Shown one piece after another: positions 25,314 to 33,903 of a stretch of 64,000 nt of DNA. This DNA comes from an uncultured Clostridia bacterium. Lineage in GTDB: Bacteria > Bacillota > Clostridia > Christensenellales > Borkfalkiaceae. The notes beneath the pieces are model-generated. The model saw only the letters and a program-made list of their open reading frames with translations. It was not told the DNA's origin and ran no database searches. The number at the start of each line of letters is the position of its first letter. The stretch's first letter is position 1. The stretch is from NCBI GenBank assembly GCA_944376295.1, contig CALWCE010000001.1, positions 218,586 to 282,585 of the forward strand. Direction: 5' to 3'. The translations under genes and the position numbers were made by a program.

Positions 25314-25340
25314 AAAAAAAGAGAGCCCTTTCGGACTCTC
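25314..25340 (-). terminator. Terminator of the beta-helix lipoprotein gene
   Basis: An 8-bp stem (25321-25328 with 25333-25340, one G-U pair in RNA) is followed on the minus strand by seven T residues, 20 nt after the stop codon. Confidence 0.85.
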
Positions 25341-25359
25341 TCTTGTGTTTTTTGAGACG

Positions 25360-27771
25360 TTATGCCTCAGGCTGGGTCGAGGGCTCTTCAACCGGACTAA
25401 CTTCCTTTCCGTTGATGGTGACCGCGCCCGAATCTTTCCCGATCACGATATCTGCATTAGAAATTCCCGTTTCTTCCCTGTAATTGAGCGTCGTTTCATA
25501 TTCTGCCGCAGTCGTGTCCACAGTGCCGTCGTAGACATAGATCTTAGGCACAGCGGAATCCTTCGCAATTTCAAACTTGATTACGCCGCTGAGCGTGCAA
25601 GTTGCGTCGGCATAGTATGTGCCGTTACGATTTCCGACGACGAGCGCCGCCTGAGGAGCCTGATTGCCTGATCCCCAATCTTCCTCCAAACGTATAATCT
25701 CGTTCTTAGAATATGCTTTCGTCGTACCAAGCGTCGAGTCTGTAATAGTTCCTGTCCCTGCACGGAGGAATACAGCTTGATCAACTGCTTTAATAGTACT
25801 GCCGCTCACCTCTAATTCTCCGGCCACATTCAGCATGATCCCTACAGCGCCTTGTTCATAAGTAGCAGTAATATCCGAGTCTTTCACAACAATATGCACG
25901 TTAGCAAATTGATTCACACCCTCTGAAACCGTGGCATTCGTACCGATTCCATAACTGCCCGAAGTGTTAATTGTGCTTTTGCCCTCAACCGTGACAGTCG
26001 CACAAGTCTCTTCATTATACTTCGTGCTGCCGTCGCCCATAACGAAAATTGCAGTCCCGTCTGCCGTATAATTTACCGATTTCAGCGTCAGCGAAGTCTT
26101 CGCGCCGCTGACTTGGATATTGGAAAATGCAAGTTTTGCATTACCCGCTTGCTTGCCGATGAGATCTCCGTTCTGAATTATGACCTGCGCTCCTCCGCTG
26201 ATACTATTGGTTGATTTATTAGATTCGTCGGAATACAATGTGAGCTGCTTCCCGCCGAGATCGAGCGTGATGTTCTTGTTGAACGTCAGCGCTTCCGTCA
26301 TCGTGACATCGGCGTTAAGCGTCACTTTGGAGGCTCCCAGGGCAAGGGCTGTCATGAGTTCGTCCTGCGTCGCTGCCTCAACCTCAAAGCCCGAAGGCAC
26401 TTCCCCGTCGATCTTCCATTCCGTTGCAGAGATATTTGCACAGTCCTCATTCGTGAAATTCCCCGCACCGGAGATCATCGCATATAGGGAATCGACGGTA
26501 AACGCTTCTTCTGCGTACTCACACTTACTGAACTCAACGGAAGTAGCTGCAAGGGCTGTATCCATCGTCATATCTTCAGAGAACTTACAGTTCGTCAGCA
26601 CGGTTTCACTGTAAGGGCGGAAGTGTGCATAGGTATTGGAATACGTCTCCTTTCCAAAGGTGCAGTTCGTGAAAGTTGCCTTACCGCCCTCACCGAGGCT
26701 ATAACTTGTCCAACCATTAAGAGCAGTATCCTCCACCGTCAGCGTAACGCCATCCCCGCCGTTCACATTAATCGGATAAACGGCATCCAGGACACAATTT
26801 CGAATGGTCACTGAATCTGCCGCCGTAACGTAAACCGCACGGAAAGAACCGGAGAAATTGCAATCTTCAATCACAACGTTGGAGGCTTTATTCTCGACAA
26901 GTACATGGCCGGTATATGTATCGGCAGGGCCTTCGGTAAACGTGCAATCACTGATCTTCACGTTATCTCCCGTGACATTGATCGTATAGTCCGCATCAGG
27001 ATCACCCGTAAACTGAATGCCCGTAAACGTGACATTATTGGAAGAAACCGTATAGCCGGAGGGCAAATCGATTTTCGTTTCTCCCGTGCCAACAAGCGTA
27101 AAACCTTCGGGAAGCGTGACATCCGTCAAATTATACTCCCCTGCCGCGAGCGAAACCATACCGTTTTCACCCGCCGTCTCAATAGCTTCCTTCAAAGATT
27201 CCTGATCGTCCGCCTGACCGACATTGGAATCGCCAAGAGAAGTAACAACGACCCACGCTGCGTCCTTATAATACCAAATCGAATTATTAGCAGAACAGAG
27301 ATACATATCGCCTTCCTGGAGAGACACATCACTGTCAAAGACGTGGGCCGAAGGAACATCACTGCCATAGAACCAAAGGGAGCCGCGGTCGCCGTCGGCG
27401 CCGGGGGTACCGGAGGGACCCTGAGGACCGCTCGCGCCGTCCTGGCCATCCTTACCGTCCTCGCCGTCCTGACCCTCGGCTTTGACGTCCGTCACTTCCC
27501 CGTTGATAACCCAATAGCCGTCCTCGTTGATGGTGATGCTCGGCGTCGTACCGGGCGTACCGGCTTCGCCCTGCTCGCCCTGTTCGCCCTTTTCCCCCTG
27601 CTCACCCTGCGGACCGCGCAAGGATTCGAGCCATTCTTCCTCCGTTCCGACAAACCCGTGCTCGACGGCGATGTCGTATGCGGACTTGACCGCCTCCCCG
27701 CACGCTGCAAGCGGCAGAGCCATGGCGGCTGCAAGGCCAAGTACGGCAACGGCCTTGACTAACTTCTTCAT
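25360..27771 (-). CDS. Collagen-like and right-handed beta-helix surface lipoprotein
   Basis: 803 residues from the ATG at 27771, with GGAGG 11 nt upstream. The signal peptide MKKLVKAVAVLGLAAAM... ends in PLAAC (lipidated Cys near 24). Then come an AYDIAVEHGFVGTEEEWLES module, a collagen-like run of GPQGEQGEKGEQG type, a short domain, a second collagen-like run (GQDGEDGKDGQDG) and about 550 residues of right-handed beta-helix repeats (VTFTGIQFTG, VKISDCTFTEG, VVIEDCNFSG, VTIRNCVLD), as in pectate-lyase-like adhesins. No lyase catalytic residues are evident, so it is more likely an adhesin or structural surface protein. Its promoter has a G8 tract. Confidence 0.85.
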   Translation of the reverse strand: MKKLVKAVAVLGLAAAMALPLAACGEAVKSAYDIAVEHGFVGTEEEWLESLRGPQGEQGEKGEQGEQGEAGTPGTTPSITINEDGYWVINGEVTDVKAEGQDGEDGKDGQDGASGPQGPSGTPGADGDRGSLWFYGSDVPSAHVFDSDVSLQEGDMYLCSANNSIWYYKDAAWVVVTSLGDSNVGQADDQESLKEAIETAGENGMVSLAAGEYNLTDVTLPEGFTLVGTGETKIDLPSGYTVSSNNVTFTGIQFTGDPDADYTINVTGDNVKISDCTFTEGPADTYTGHVLVENKASNVVIEDCNFSGSFRAVYVTAADSVTIRNCVLDAVYPINVNGGDGVTLTVEDTALNGWTSYSLGEGGKATFTNCTFGKETYSNTYAHFRPYSETVLTNCKFSEDMTMDTALAATSVEFSKCEYAEEAFTVDSLYAMISGAGNFTNEDCANISATEWKIDGEVPSGFEVEAATQDELMTALALGASKVTLNADVTMTEALTFNKNITLDLGGKQLTLYSDESNKSTNSISGGAQVIIQNGDLIGKQAGNAKLAFSNIQVSGAKTSLTLKSVNYTADGTAIFVMGDGSTKYNEETCATVTVEGKSTINTSGSYGIGTNATVSEGVNQFANVHIVVKDSDITATYEQGAVGIMLNVAGELEVSGSTIKAVDQAVFLRAGTGTITDSTLGTTKAYSKNEIIRLEEDWGSGNQAPQAALVVGNRNGTYYADATCTLSGVIKFEIAKDSAVPKIYVYDGTVDTTAAEYETTLNYREETGISNADIVIGKDSGAVTINGKEVSPVEEPSTQPEA

Positions 27772-27807
27772 AACAACATATTCCTCCTTTTTAATAAGAT
27801 TAACTCC

Positions 27808-27834
27808 ATTATAGCCCCCCCCTGGGTTTGTCAA
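27808..27834 (-). promoter_or_regulatory. Promoter of the beta-helix lipoprotein with a G8 tract in a 15-nt spacer
   Basis: On the minus strand TTGACA (27834-27829) and TATAAT (27813-27808) are both perfect but only 15 nt apart, and eight of the spacer bases are an unbroken G run (27822-27815). The rest of the gap 27772-28148 holds an AT-rich patch near 27860 and a GC-rich hairpin near 28088-28126, with no gene seen. Confidence 0.7.
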
Positions 27835-28087
27835 GAGGGAAATGAAAAAATGTAGAATTATACATATAATTTTTTCTCCGCATAACGGCCTGCCTGTTTG
27901 CGGTACTCTGTTCACCTCACCCCCGTGCGGCCAAAAAGACGTTCGTGCGCAGGTTCGCCGATGAAGCACCTCGACCGCGGCGCAGCGCCCCTTCCCCGAT
28001 CACCGCTTCCCAATAACCCGCCCGAAAAAAACGGCGCCGCGCGGCGGCGGGGCGCACTTTTTATGCAAAGTGCGGCTTATGCAAAGT

Positions 28088-28126
28088 GCGGCGGCGCCGC
28101 AGGCAAGAAGCCTGCGGCGCCGCCGC
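28088..28126 (-). terminator. GC-rich hairpin after the ferritin-like gene
   Basis: A 17-bp near-perfect stem (28088-28104 with 28110-28126) lies 22 nt after the stop. No T tract follows on the minus strand; instead GCACTTTGCATAA occurs twice next to it. It is probably a terminator or transcript-end stabiliser. Confidence 0.5.
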
Positions 28127-28148
28127 GTCAGATGTTTTCTTTCGCGGT

Positions 28149-29393
28149 TTACTTTACTCTTCCCACATCGATATTATCCTTCGTGCGGTCGGAAAGTTCT
28201 TTGATGGGGTGCTCCTTGTCCTGCCACCGCCTGTCCTCCCCCCACTCGCGGATGGCGCGCTCGATGACCTCGTGCGTGCCCGCCGCCTCGGGCTTTCCGC
28301 CGTGGACGCGCGCGTTGTAGGAAAAGAAGCGGAAAGAGTCGGGCAGTTTTTCAAGCTCCTCCCAGCCCTCTTCAACGGCGGTGAGGCGCACGCTCTTCAA
28401 CACCTCGCGGATATACGCCTTCTGCGAGCGGAACTTCAAAAGCTCGGGGAACTCCCCGCCCGAAGGGAAGAGCTGCTGCCACACCTTGCCCTCGTAGGCG
28501 CGCAGAAGCTCCGCCGCCTCGTGAAGATGCGCCACTTCCTCTTCAAAGTGCATCTCCCAGACGCCCTTGATGCGCTCGTCCGTCTCGTCCTCATAGCAGG
28601 AATAATAGAGATAGCACTCGGTGTACTCGTTCATGAGCAAATTCTCAAAGGGCGTCATGCAGGGGTCTTTGAGGCACCCGTACCCCGTGACGTGCTGTTC
28701 CTCGATCATGGCGATCTCGTTGAAGAGCTTCCTCCCGAGCGGCGTCGTATACAAATTCGCGACGTTCATATAGAAGTTCATCGTCTGCTGTTCCGCCGCC
28801 GTAATAATATTGACGGCGAGCTTGGTCTTGAGATCGCTCAGATACCCGTTGAGATAGAAGTTGACGTCGTCGAAGGGATGACGGTACTCCGCGACGGTGG
28901 GGCGGCCGGGCATGATCTCGGTATAATCGCCCACGAGGCGGGCGGGATCGCCGCACTTTTCCAGCTCCATAAGATCGGCATAGCGATAAAGATGATCGAA
29001 GTCTTCGAGGAGGGCGAAGTCGAGCTGCTTTTTCACATAGCTGTTCTTCTCGTTCACGGCAAGATTGGCGGTGAGGTCGACGGCGAGCTGTTCATACCCG
29101 ATGGTATGCTCCAAAATACCCTCGTCGGCGGGCTTCAACCCCGCGACGCGCTTTTGCTGCAACTGTTCCCCGCGCCGAAGGAGGGCGAGACGGCGCCTTA
29201 CGTCGTTGTTGGCGCACATCCGCGTAAAGGAATGCTGCAGCCGCACCGATTCGAACTCCGTGCCCGACATCAGGATGATGCGGGTGCGCGTGTAGGGGTC
29301 GACTTCGTTCTTGTTGTAGGGCTTCAGAAACACCTTGTTCCACGAGGTGAACACCTTATCCATCTTTTGCGGTTTCAGAGAAAACGGATCCAT
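28149..29393 (-). CDS. Ferritin-like fold protein, function unknown
   Basis: 414 residues from the ATG at 29393, with GGAG 7 nt upstream. I do not recognise a named family. The sequence is mostly helical and contains two ExxH-type pairs typical of diiron four-helix bundles: EIAMIEEQHVTGYG near 240 and MHFEEEVAHLHEAAELL near 290, plus helices FALLEDFDHLYRYADLMELE and NEYTECYLYYSCYED that could supply the partner Glu residues. This suggests a ferritin-like or rubrerythrin-like metal centre for oxygen or peroxide handling in an anaerobe. The N-terminal 60 residues (MDPFSLKPQKMDKVFTSW) are unlike ferritins. It is divergent from mtnN. Confidence 0.65.
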   Translation of the reverse strand: MDPFSLKPQKMDKVFTSWNKVFLKPYNKNEVDPYTRTRIILMSGTEFESVRLQHSFTRMCANNDVRRRLALLRRGEQLQQKRVAGLKPADEGILEHTIGYEQLAVDLTANLAVNEKNSYVKKQLDFALLEDFDHLYRYADLMELEKCGDPARLVGDYTEIMPGRPTVAEYRHPFDDVNFYLNGYLSDLKTKLAVNIITAAEQQTMNFYMNVANLYTTPLGRKLFNEIAMIEEQHVTGYGCLKDPCMTPFENLLMNEYTECYLYYSCYEDETDERIKGVWEMHFEEEVAHLHEAAELLRAYEGKVWQQLFPSGGEFPELLKFRSQKAYIREVLKSVRLTAVEEGWEELEKLPDSFRFFSYNARVHGGKPEAAGTHEVIERAIREWGEDRRWQDKEHPIKELSDRTKDNIDVGRVK

Positions 29394-29527
29394 AAACACA
29401 CTCCAAAAAAGTTTTTTGGGGCGCGGAAGAGCCCGCCGTGCAGAAGGTAACCTTGCCGCGCGGCCTGCCGTCGGCCGCCCCATACCCTCTTGATTTTACG
29501 CGACTTAGCGAAAAAGCATACGCCCCC

Positions 29528-29556
29528 TTGCATTTTTTCCCGAAACCTGTTATACT
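29528..29556 (+). promoter_or_regulatory. Promoter of mtnN
   Basis: TTGCAT (29528-29533), a 17-nt spacer and TATACT (29551-29556). The leader of about 58 nt contains a GC hairpin and ends in AAAGGAGC. On the other strand a TTGACA-15-TATAAC pair overlaps it and may serve the divergent ferritin-like gene. Confidence 0.65.
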
Positions 29557-29620
29557 GAGAAAAAAATATTGTCAACGGCCCGCGGGCGCCCCTTTTGCCG
29601 CGCGGGAAAAAGGAGCAAGT

Positions 29621-30277
29621 ATGATCGGAGCAGTCGTCGCATTGGAAGGCGAAGCGGAAGCCCTCCTCTCGCAGATGGAGATCGAAGATATCCGCACCAT
29701 TTACGGCAAGACCGTGCACCTCGGCAGGGCGTTCGGGAAGGAGTGCCTTCTCGTCGTATGCGGCGTGGGCAAAGTGAACGCCGCCGCAGGGACGTGTGCC
29801 GCCATCCACTTCGGCGCGGACGTCATTTTGAATTTCGGCGTCGCGGGAGGGCTTCACGAGCGGACGGAACTCACCGAGGTGTACCTTATCGAGAAAGCCG
29901 TGCAGTACGACTTCGACATCACCCAGCTCGAAGGAACTGAGATCGGCACCCTCGACGGCGAGACGGAAAACTTCCTTCCCCTGTCTACGCCCAACGGCAT
30001 CGACTTCCCCCGCCGAAAGCTTGCGACGGGCGACAGGTTCAACGACTCCCCCGTCGATCACGACCTTCTCCTCCGCTTAGGCGCGGACCTTCGCGACATG
30101 GAGGGCGGCGCCATCGTGGAAGTGTGCAAGTACGCGGGCGTGCCCTGCGTCTCCTTCAAGGCGGTCTCGGACGTGTACGGCTCGGGCAGCACGACGGAGC
30201 AGTACCAAAAAAACCTCTCCCGCGCCTGCCTCAATCTCAAAGCGTATATGGGCGAGGTGTTCGCCGCCCTCGACTGA
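29621..30277 (+). CDS. mtnN: 5'-methylthioadenosine/S-adenosylhomocysteine nucleosidase
   Basis: 218 residues. It cleaves adenine from MTA and SAH. Catalytic features are visible: the Glu in VVALEGEAEALL near 9-12, GVGKVNAAAGT near 48, the nucleoside-binding DMEGGAIVEVC near 163-173 and the acid Asp in AVSDVYGSGS near 187. It is followed by luxS, so the two enzymes make the consecutive SAH to S-ribosylhomocysteine to homocysteine steps. The ATG has AAAGGAGC upstream. Confidence 0.93.
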   Translation: MIGAVVALEGEAEALLSQMEIEDIRTIYGKTVHLGRAFGKECLLVVCGVGKVNAAAGTCAAIHFGADVILNFGVAGGLHERTELTEVYLIEKAVQYDFDITQLEGTEIGTLDGETENFLPLSTPNGIDFPRRKLATGDRFNDSPVDHDLLLRLGADLRDMEGGAIVEVCKYAGVPCVSFKAVSDVYGSGSTTEQYQKNLSRACLNLKAYMGEVFAALD

Positions 30278-30312
30278 ACGCGGCTGCGCCCGCACGGACG
30301 CGGCGGCAGATG

Positions 30313-30367
30313 TTATTTCGGCATAAATCGAAATAGAACGTCCGTATTATTTCGAAATTCATCGAAA
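30313..30367 (+). promoter_or_regulatory. Tandem TTATTTCG-N6-ATCGAAA operator-like sites before luxS
   Basis: The 21-nt pattern TTATTTCG-N6-ATCGAAA occurs at 30313-30333 and again at 30347-30367, 34 nt apart. Each copy is itself an inverted repeat (TTTCG-N8-CGAAA). They fill the gap between mtnN and luxS and end 13 nt before the luxS start, so a bound repressor would block transcription or translation. The regulator is unknown. Confidence 0.5.
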
Positions 30368-30380
30368 CAAGGAGCATTTT

Positions 30381-30821
30381 ATGGAAAAGATCGCCTCCTT
30401 CCAAAAGGATCACGATAAACTGCAGCCCGGGCTGTATGCGCAGACGGACAAAAACCTGATCACGACCTTCGATCTGCGCTTCAAGAAGCCCAACGCGGGC
30501 GACTATATCACGCCGAAAGCGCTGCACACGATCGAGCATCTTCTTGCGACCGTTCTCCGCAACAGCGAAAAGAAGGACGACATCGTCTACTTCGGCCCGA
30601 TGGGCTGCCGCACGGGGTTCTATCTCCTCACCCTGCGCCTTTCCTTTGAGGAAGTGCTCGCCCTTCTCCAAGAGAGCATAAAGACGGCGCTTGCGCTCGA
30701 AGAAGTGCCGGGCAGCAAGCGCGAGGAATGCGGCAACTATCTCGAACACGACCTTGCCGCCGCGAAGGAAGAGCTCAGAAACTATCTTCTCATCCTCGAC
30801 GACGTGGAGGCGCACTCATGA
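30381..30821 (+). CDS. luxS: S-ribosylhomocysteine lyase
   Basis: 146 residues, slightly shorter than B. subtilis LuxS (157). The metal ligands are in place: HTIEHLL near 49-55 gives two His, and ECGNYLEHD near 115 gives the Cys; the catalytic Cys is in GPMGCRTGFYL near 73. It splits S-ribosylhomocysteine to homocysteine and DPD, the precursor of autoinducer 2. It follows mtnN and overlaps ung by 4 nt (ATGA). AAGGAGC precedes the start. Confidence 0.95.
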   Translation: MEKIASFQKDHDKLQPGLYAQTDKNLITTFDLRFKKPNAGDYITPKALHTIEHLLATVLRNSEKKDDIVYFGPMGCRTGFYLLTLRLSFEEVLALLQESIKTALALEEVPGSKREECGNYLEHDLAAAKEELRNYLLILDDVEAHS

Positions 30822-31486
30822 TCGACCTCGGCGATTGGAAGCAGCCGCTCGCTCCCCTCTTCGCGGATGAGCGCTATCAAAAGATCCGCGAATTTTTGAA
30901 GTACGAATATTCACACTATACCGTCTACCCCGATATGTACGACCTTTATAACTGCTTCCGCTTCACGCCCTTTGCAAGCGTTAAGGCGGTGCTGCTGGGG
31001 CAGGATCCCTACCACGAGCCGGGGCAGGCGCACGGGCTGTGCTTTTCGGTGAAGGAGGGCGTCAAAAAACCGCCGTCGCTCGAAAATATCTTCAAGGAGC
31101 TCAAAAGCGACTTAGGCTTCGACGCACCCAAGTCGGGCGATCTCACCAAGTGGGCGCACGAGGGCGTGCTCCTCATGAACACGGCGCTCACCGTGCGCGA
31201 ACACCAGGCGAACTCCCACGCAAACTGCGGCTGGAGCTGGTTTACGGACAGCGTCATCCAAATTTTAAGCAAGGAGAAGGAACATCTCGTCTTTCTGCTT
31301 TGGGGCGGCAACGCCCGCCGCAAGAAGGCGCTCATCGATACGAAGAAACACCTCGTCCTCGAATGCGCGCACCCCTCGCCCCTCTCCGCCTACAACGGCT
31401 TTTTCGGATGCAGGCATTTTTCCAAGACCAACGCCTATCTCGAATCGCATGCCATCCCCCCCATCGACTGGGATCTGAACAGTTAA
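30818..31486 (+). CDS. ung: Uracil-DNA glycosylase (family 1)
   Basis: 222 residues with all family-1 UNG motifs: water-activating LLGQDPYHEPGQAHG near 58-72, LLMNTALTV near 112, the Ser/Thr-rich W-G-F region WSWFTD and the minor-groove loop HPSPLSAYNGFFGCRHF near 185. It removes uracil from DNA to start base-excision repair. The start overlaps the luxS stop, with GGAGG inside the luxS end. The link of luxS to ung is probably only transcriptional. Confidence 0.95.
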   Translation: MIDLGDWKQPLAPLFADERYQKIREFLKYEYSHYTVYPDMYDLYNCFRFTPFASVKAVLLGQDPYHEPGQAHGLCFSVKEGVKKPPSLENIFKELKSDLGFDAPKSGDLTKWAHEGVLLMNTALTVREHQANSHANCGWSWFTDSVIQILSKEKEHLVFLLWGGNARRKKALIDTKKHLVLECAHPSPLSAYNGFFGCRHFSKTNAYLESHAIPPIDWDLNS

Positions 31487-32032
31487 TTAAAAAGACTCCT
31501 CATTTTAGGCTCCCCCTGAATCCCCAAAAAAAGACGAAGTATTTTTTTGGGTGGGTTTGGGGGCAAGCAAATGCTTTCTTGGTTTATAAAATTCTTCATT
31601 TTAGCCTCCTCTTCGGGGAGGTGGAACGGCATCCGAAGCTCGCTTCGGTGCCGTGACGGAGGGAGTAAGCCCTATTCCCTTGCCTACCGCGTCGAAGCAA
31701 GCATTCTTTCCCCCTTGCCTCCCCATGTCCCCAAAAAAAGACGAAGTATTATTTTGGGTTGGTTTGAGGGGCGAGCAAATGCTTTCTTGATTTGTAAAAT
31801 TCCTTATTGTAGGCGCCTCCTTGGGGGAGCTGTCCTGTTGTCCGGCGAACGTCGGCAACAGGACTGAGGGAGTAAAAGCCCGCCCCGTAAAAAAGACGCG
31901 GCCCCTCACTCATCTCTTCGACAACTTAATATAAGCCACAGTATCCTTGGGGCTGTTATGAAGTTGAGCGCCGAAGCGCCCGCCGCAAATTGCGGCGGGC
32001 GCTTCGGCATTTATCAAAACGGGAAAGGACAC
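31487..32032. repeat. Intergenic repeat island 5
   Basis: No gene. It contains an A7/T7 hairpin (31522-31551), a GAGGGAGT-type repeat (about 31600-31667), a second A7 hairpin with an interrupted T run (31729-31755), another GAGGGAGT-type repeat (about 31808-31874) and a strong hairpin at 31970-32008. The phrase CAAATGCTTTCTTG follows each A7/T7 hairpin. Confidence 0.7.
31970..32008. terminator. Strong hairpin after the GNAT gene
   Basis: A perfect 17-bp stem (31970-31986 with 31992-32008) around AAATT. It lies 24 nt after the stop of the minus-strand GNAT gene. No T run follows on that strand; ATTTATC follows on the plus strand. Confidence 0.55.
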
Positions 32033-32416
32033 TCACTCACCTTTTTCGATCACAAACGACTGCAAGCTCTTTGTGCAGCCATTGCGCTCGTAAAAACCGA
32101 CCGCATCCTCCTGCGCACCAAAATATAACATTGTCGGTGTTAACTTCTTTGCAAGGGCTAAAAGCCTGCTCCCGATCCCGCGTCTCTGATACTGCGGAAG
32201 AACGAGTAATTCCGTGATCGTTCCGAAGAAATACCCATCGGAGAGAATACGAAGGCAGCCGACCAACCGCTCCCCGTCGTATGCCGTAATGTTCTGTGTT
32301 TTATCCAGGGCAGCTTGTGTCTTGACCGGATCATATTCGGCGTGCCAGAGTTGAGATGCAAATTCCGAAAACCGCTCTGCCGTTAGAGTACTGTCTTTCT
32401 CTATGTAGCGGATCAT
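32033..32416 (-). CDS. GNAT-family N-acetyltransferase
   Basis: 127 residues from the ATG at 32416, placed by GGGAGGA upstream. The acetyl-CoA-binding motif A is LLVLPQYQRRGIGSRLLALA near 77-96, with GFYERNGC near 113 as the usual last strand. It acetylates an amine on an unknown substrate. It is downstream of tuf on the same strand but separated by the tuf terminator. Confidence 0.88.
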   Translation of the reverse strand: MIRYIEKDSTLTAERFSEFASQLWHAEYDPVKTQAALDKTQNITAYDGERLVGCLRILSDGYFFGTITELLVLPQYQRRGIGSRLLALAKKLTPTMLYFGAQEDAVGFYERNGCTKSLQSFVIEKGE

Positions 32417-32429
32417 ATTTTCCTCCCAA

Positions 32430-32461
32430 AGCAAAAAGAGCACGGAAAAACCGTGCTCTTT
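32430..32461 (-). terminator. Terminator of tuf
   Basis: A perfect 11-bp stem AAAGAGCACGG/CCGTGCTCTTT (32435-32445 with 32451-32461) followed by T-rich sequence on the minus strand, 15 nt after the stop. Confidence 0.85.
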
Positions 32462-32476
32462 GCGTTTTACTCTTGA

Positions 32477-33694
32477 TTAGAGGATCTTGGAGACGACGCC
32501 GGAACCGACCGTTCTGCCACCCTCACGGATAGCGAAACGAAGGCCTTCCTCGATCGCGACGGGCTTGATGAGGTCGACGGTCAGGGTGACGTGGTCGCCG
32601 GGCATGACCATCTCAACGCCTGCAGGAAGCTCGATGGAACCCGTAACGTCCGTCGTTCTGATGAAGAACTGAGGACGATAGTGGTTGAAGAATGCCGTGT
32701 GACGACCGCCCTCGTCCTTGGTCAGGACGTAGACCTGAGCCTCAAACTTGGTCGCGGTGGGAACGGTGCCGGGCTTTGCGATGACCTGGCCCTTCTCAAC
32801 GTCCGTACGGTTGATACCGCGGAGCAGAGCGCCGACGTTATCACCTGCCATTGCTTCGTCGAGCTGCTTGTGGAACATCTCAAGACCGGTGATGGTCGTC
32901 GATCTGGGCTTCTCGATGAGGCCGACGATCTCGGCGGGATCACCGACGTGAGCAACACCTCTCTCGACACGGCCCGTAGCAACGGTACCGCGGCCGGAGA
33001 TCGTGAAGACGTCCTCGACGGGAAGAAGGAAAGGCTTGTTGTCGTCACGCTCGGGCGTAGGAATGTAGGAGTCGATGGTATCCATGAGCTCGAGGATGCA
33101 CTGGCACTCGGGAGCAGCAAGGATCTCCTCGTTGGAAGCGCCGCTCGTAGCCTTCTCGAGAGCCTTGAGCGCGGAACCCTTGATAATGGGCGTATCGTCG
33201 CCGGGGAAACCATAGGAGCTGAGAAGCTCGCGGATCTCCATCTCGACGAGCTCCAGAAGCTCGGGATCGTCCATCTGATCGCACTTGTTCAGGAAGACGA
33301 TGATATAAGGCACGCCGACCTGACGGGCGAGCAGGATGTGCTCACGGGTCTGGGGCATGGGACCATCGGTCGCTGCAACGACGAGGATCGCGCCGTCCAT
33401 CTGAGCAGCACCCGTGATCATGTTCTTGACGTAGTCTGCGTGACCGGGGCAGTCGACGTGCGCATAGTGGCGCTTGTCGGTCTCGTACTCAACGTGCGCG
33501 GTGTTGATCGTGATACCACGAGCCTTTTCCTCGGGCGCCTTATCGATCTCGTCGTAGCGCATCTTCGCTGCCTGACCCTTGCATGCCATAACCATGGTGA
33601 TAGCTGCGGTCAAAGTGGTCTTGCCGTGGTCAACGTGTCCGATCGTACCGATGTTGACGTGGGGCTTACTTCTGTCGAACTTAGCTTTAGCCAT
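32477..33694 (-). CDS. tuf: Translation elongation factor Tu
   Basis: 405 residues, about ten more than most EF-Tu. GTPase motifs are GHVDHGKTT near 19-27, DCPGHAD near 80, NKCD near 135 and the GSALKALE block near 174. The extra residues lie just after this block ([17 protein letters not shown]). It delivers aminoacyl-tRNA to the ribosome. Codon choice is clearly more restricted than in neighbours, as expected for a very highly expressed gene. GGAGG precedes the start. It is the last gene of the str operon but also has its own promoter at 33808-33836. Confidence 0.98.
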   Translation of the reverse strand: MAKAKFDRSKPHVNIGTIGHVDHGKTTLTAAITMVMACKGQAAKMRYDEIDKAPEEKARGITINTAHVEYETDKRHYAHVDCPGHADYVKNMITGAAQMDGAILVVAATDGPMPQTREHILLARQVGVPYIIVFLNKCDQMDDPELLELVEMEIRELLSSYGFPGDDTPIIKGSALKALEKATSGASNEEILAAPECQCILELMDTIDSYIPTPERDDNKPFLLPVEDVFTISGRGTVATGRVERGVAHVGDPAEIVGLIEKPRSTTITGLEMFHKQLDEAMAGDNVGALLRGINRTDVEKGQVIAKPGTVPTATKFEAQVYVLTKDEGGRHTAFFNHYRPQFFIRTTDVTGSIELPAGVEMVMPGDHVTLTVDLIKPVAIEEGLRFAIREGGRTVGSGVVSKIL

Positions 33695-33807
33695 TTTGAA
33701 ATTCCTCCGATTTTTTTATAATTTTGATAACTTTTTCCGGTATCCACCGGAATCGCAGCTATCTATCAAACAATATGATATAAGCTGATCTCGGCTTACC
33801 GCCTACT

Positions 33808-33836
33808 ATTATAACCCAAAACGAGGAAATATGCAA
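33808..33836 (-). promoter_or_regulatory. Separate promoter for tuf
   Basis: On the minus strand TTGCAT (33836-33831), a 17-nt spacer and TATAAT (33813-33808). The leader of about 107 nt contains a TTCCGGT-GGAT-ACCGGAA hairpin before the ribosome binding site. Confidence 0.75.
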
Positions 33837-33903
33837 TTACTTTACCCAAGATTTTTCGCAAATTTTCCTCAAATTCAGGCTTTCACGGTGAAAATCGTCC
33901 CTC

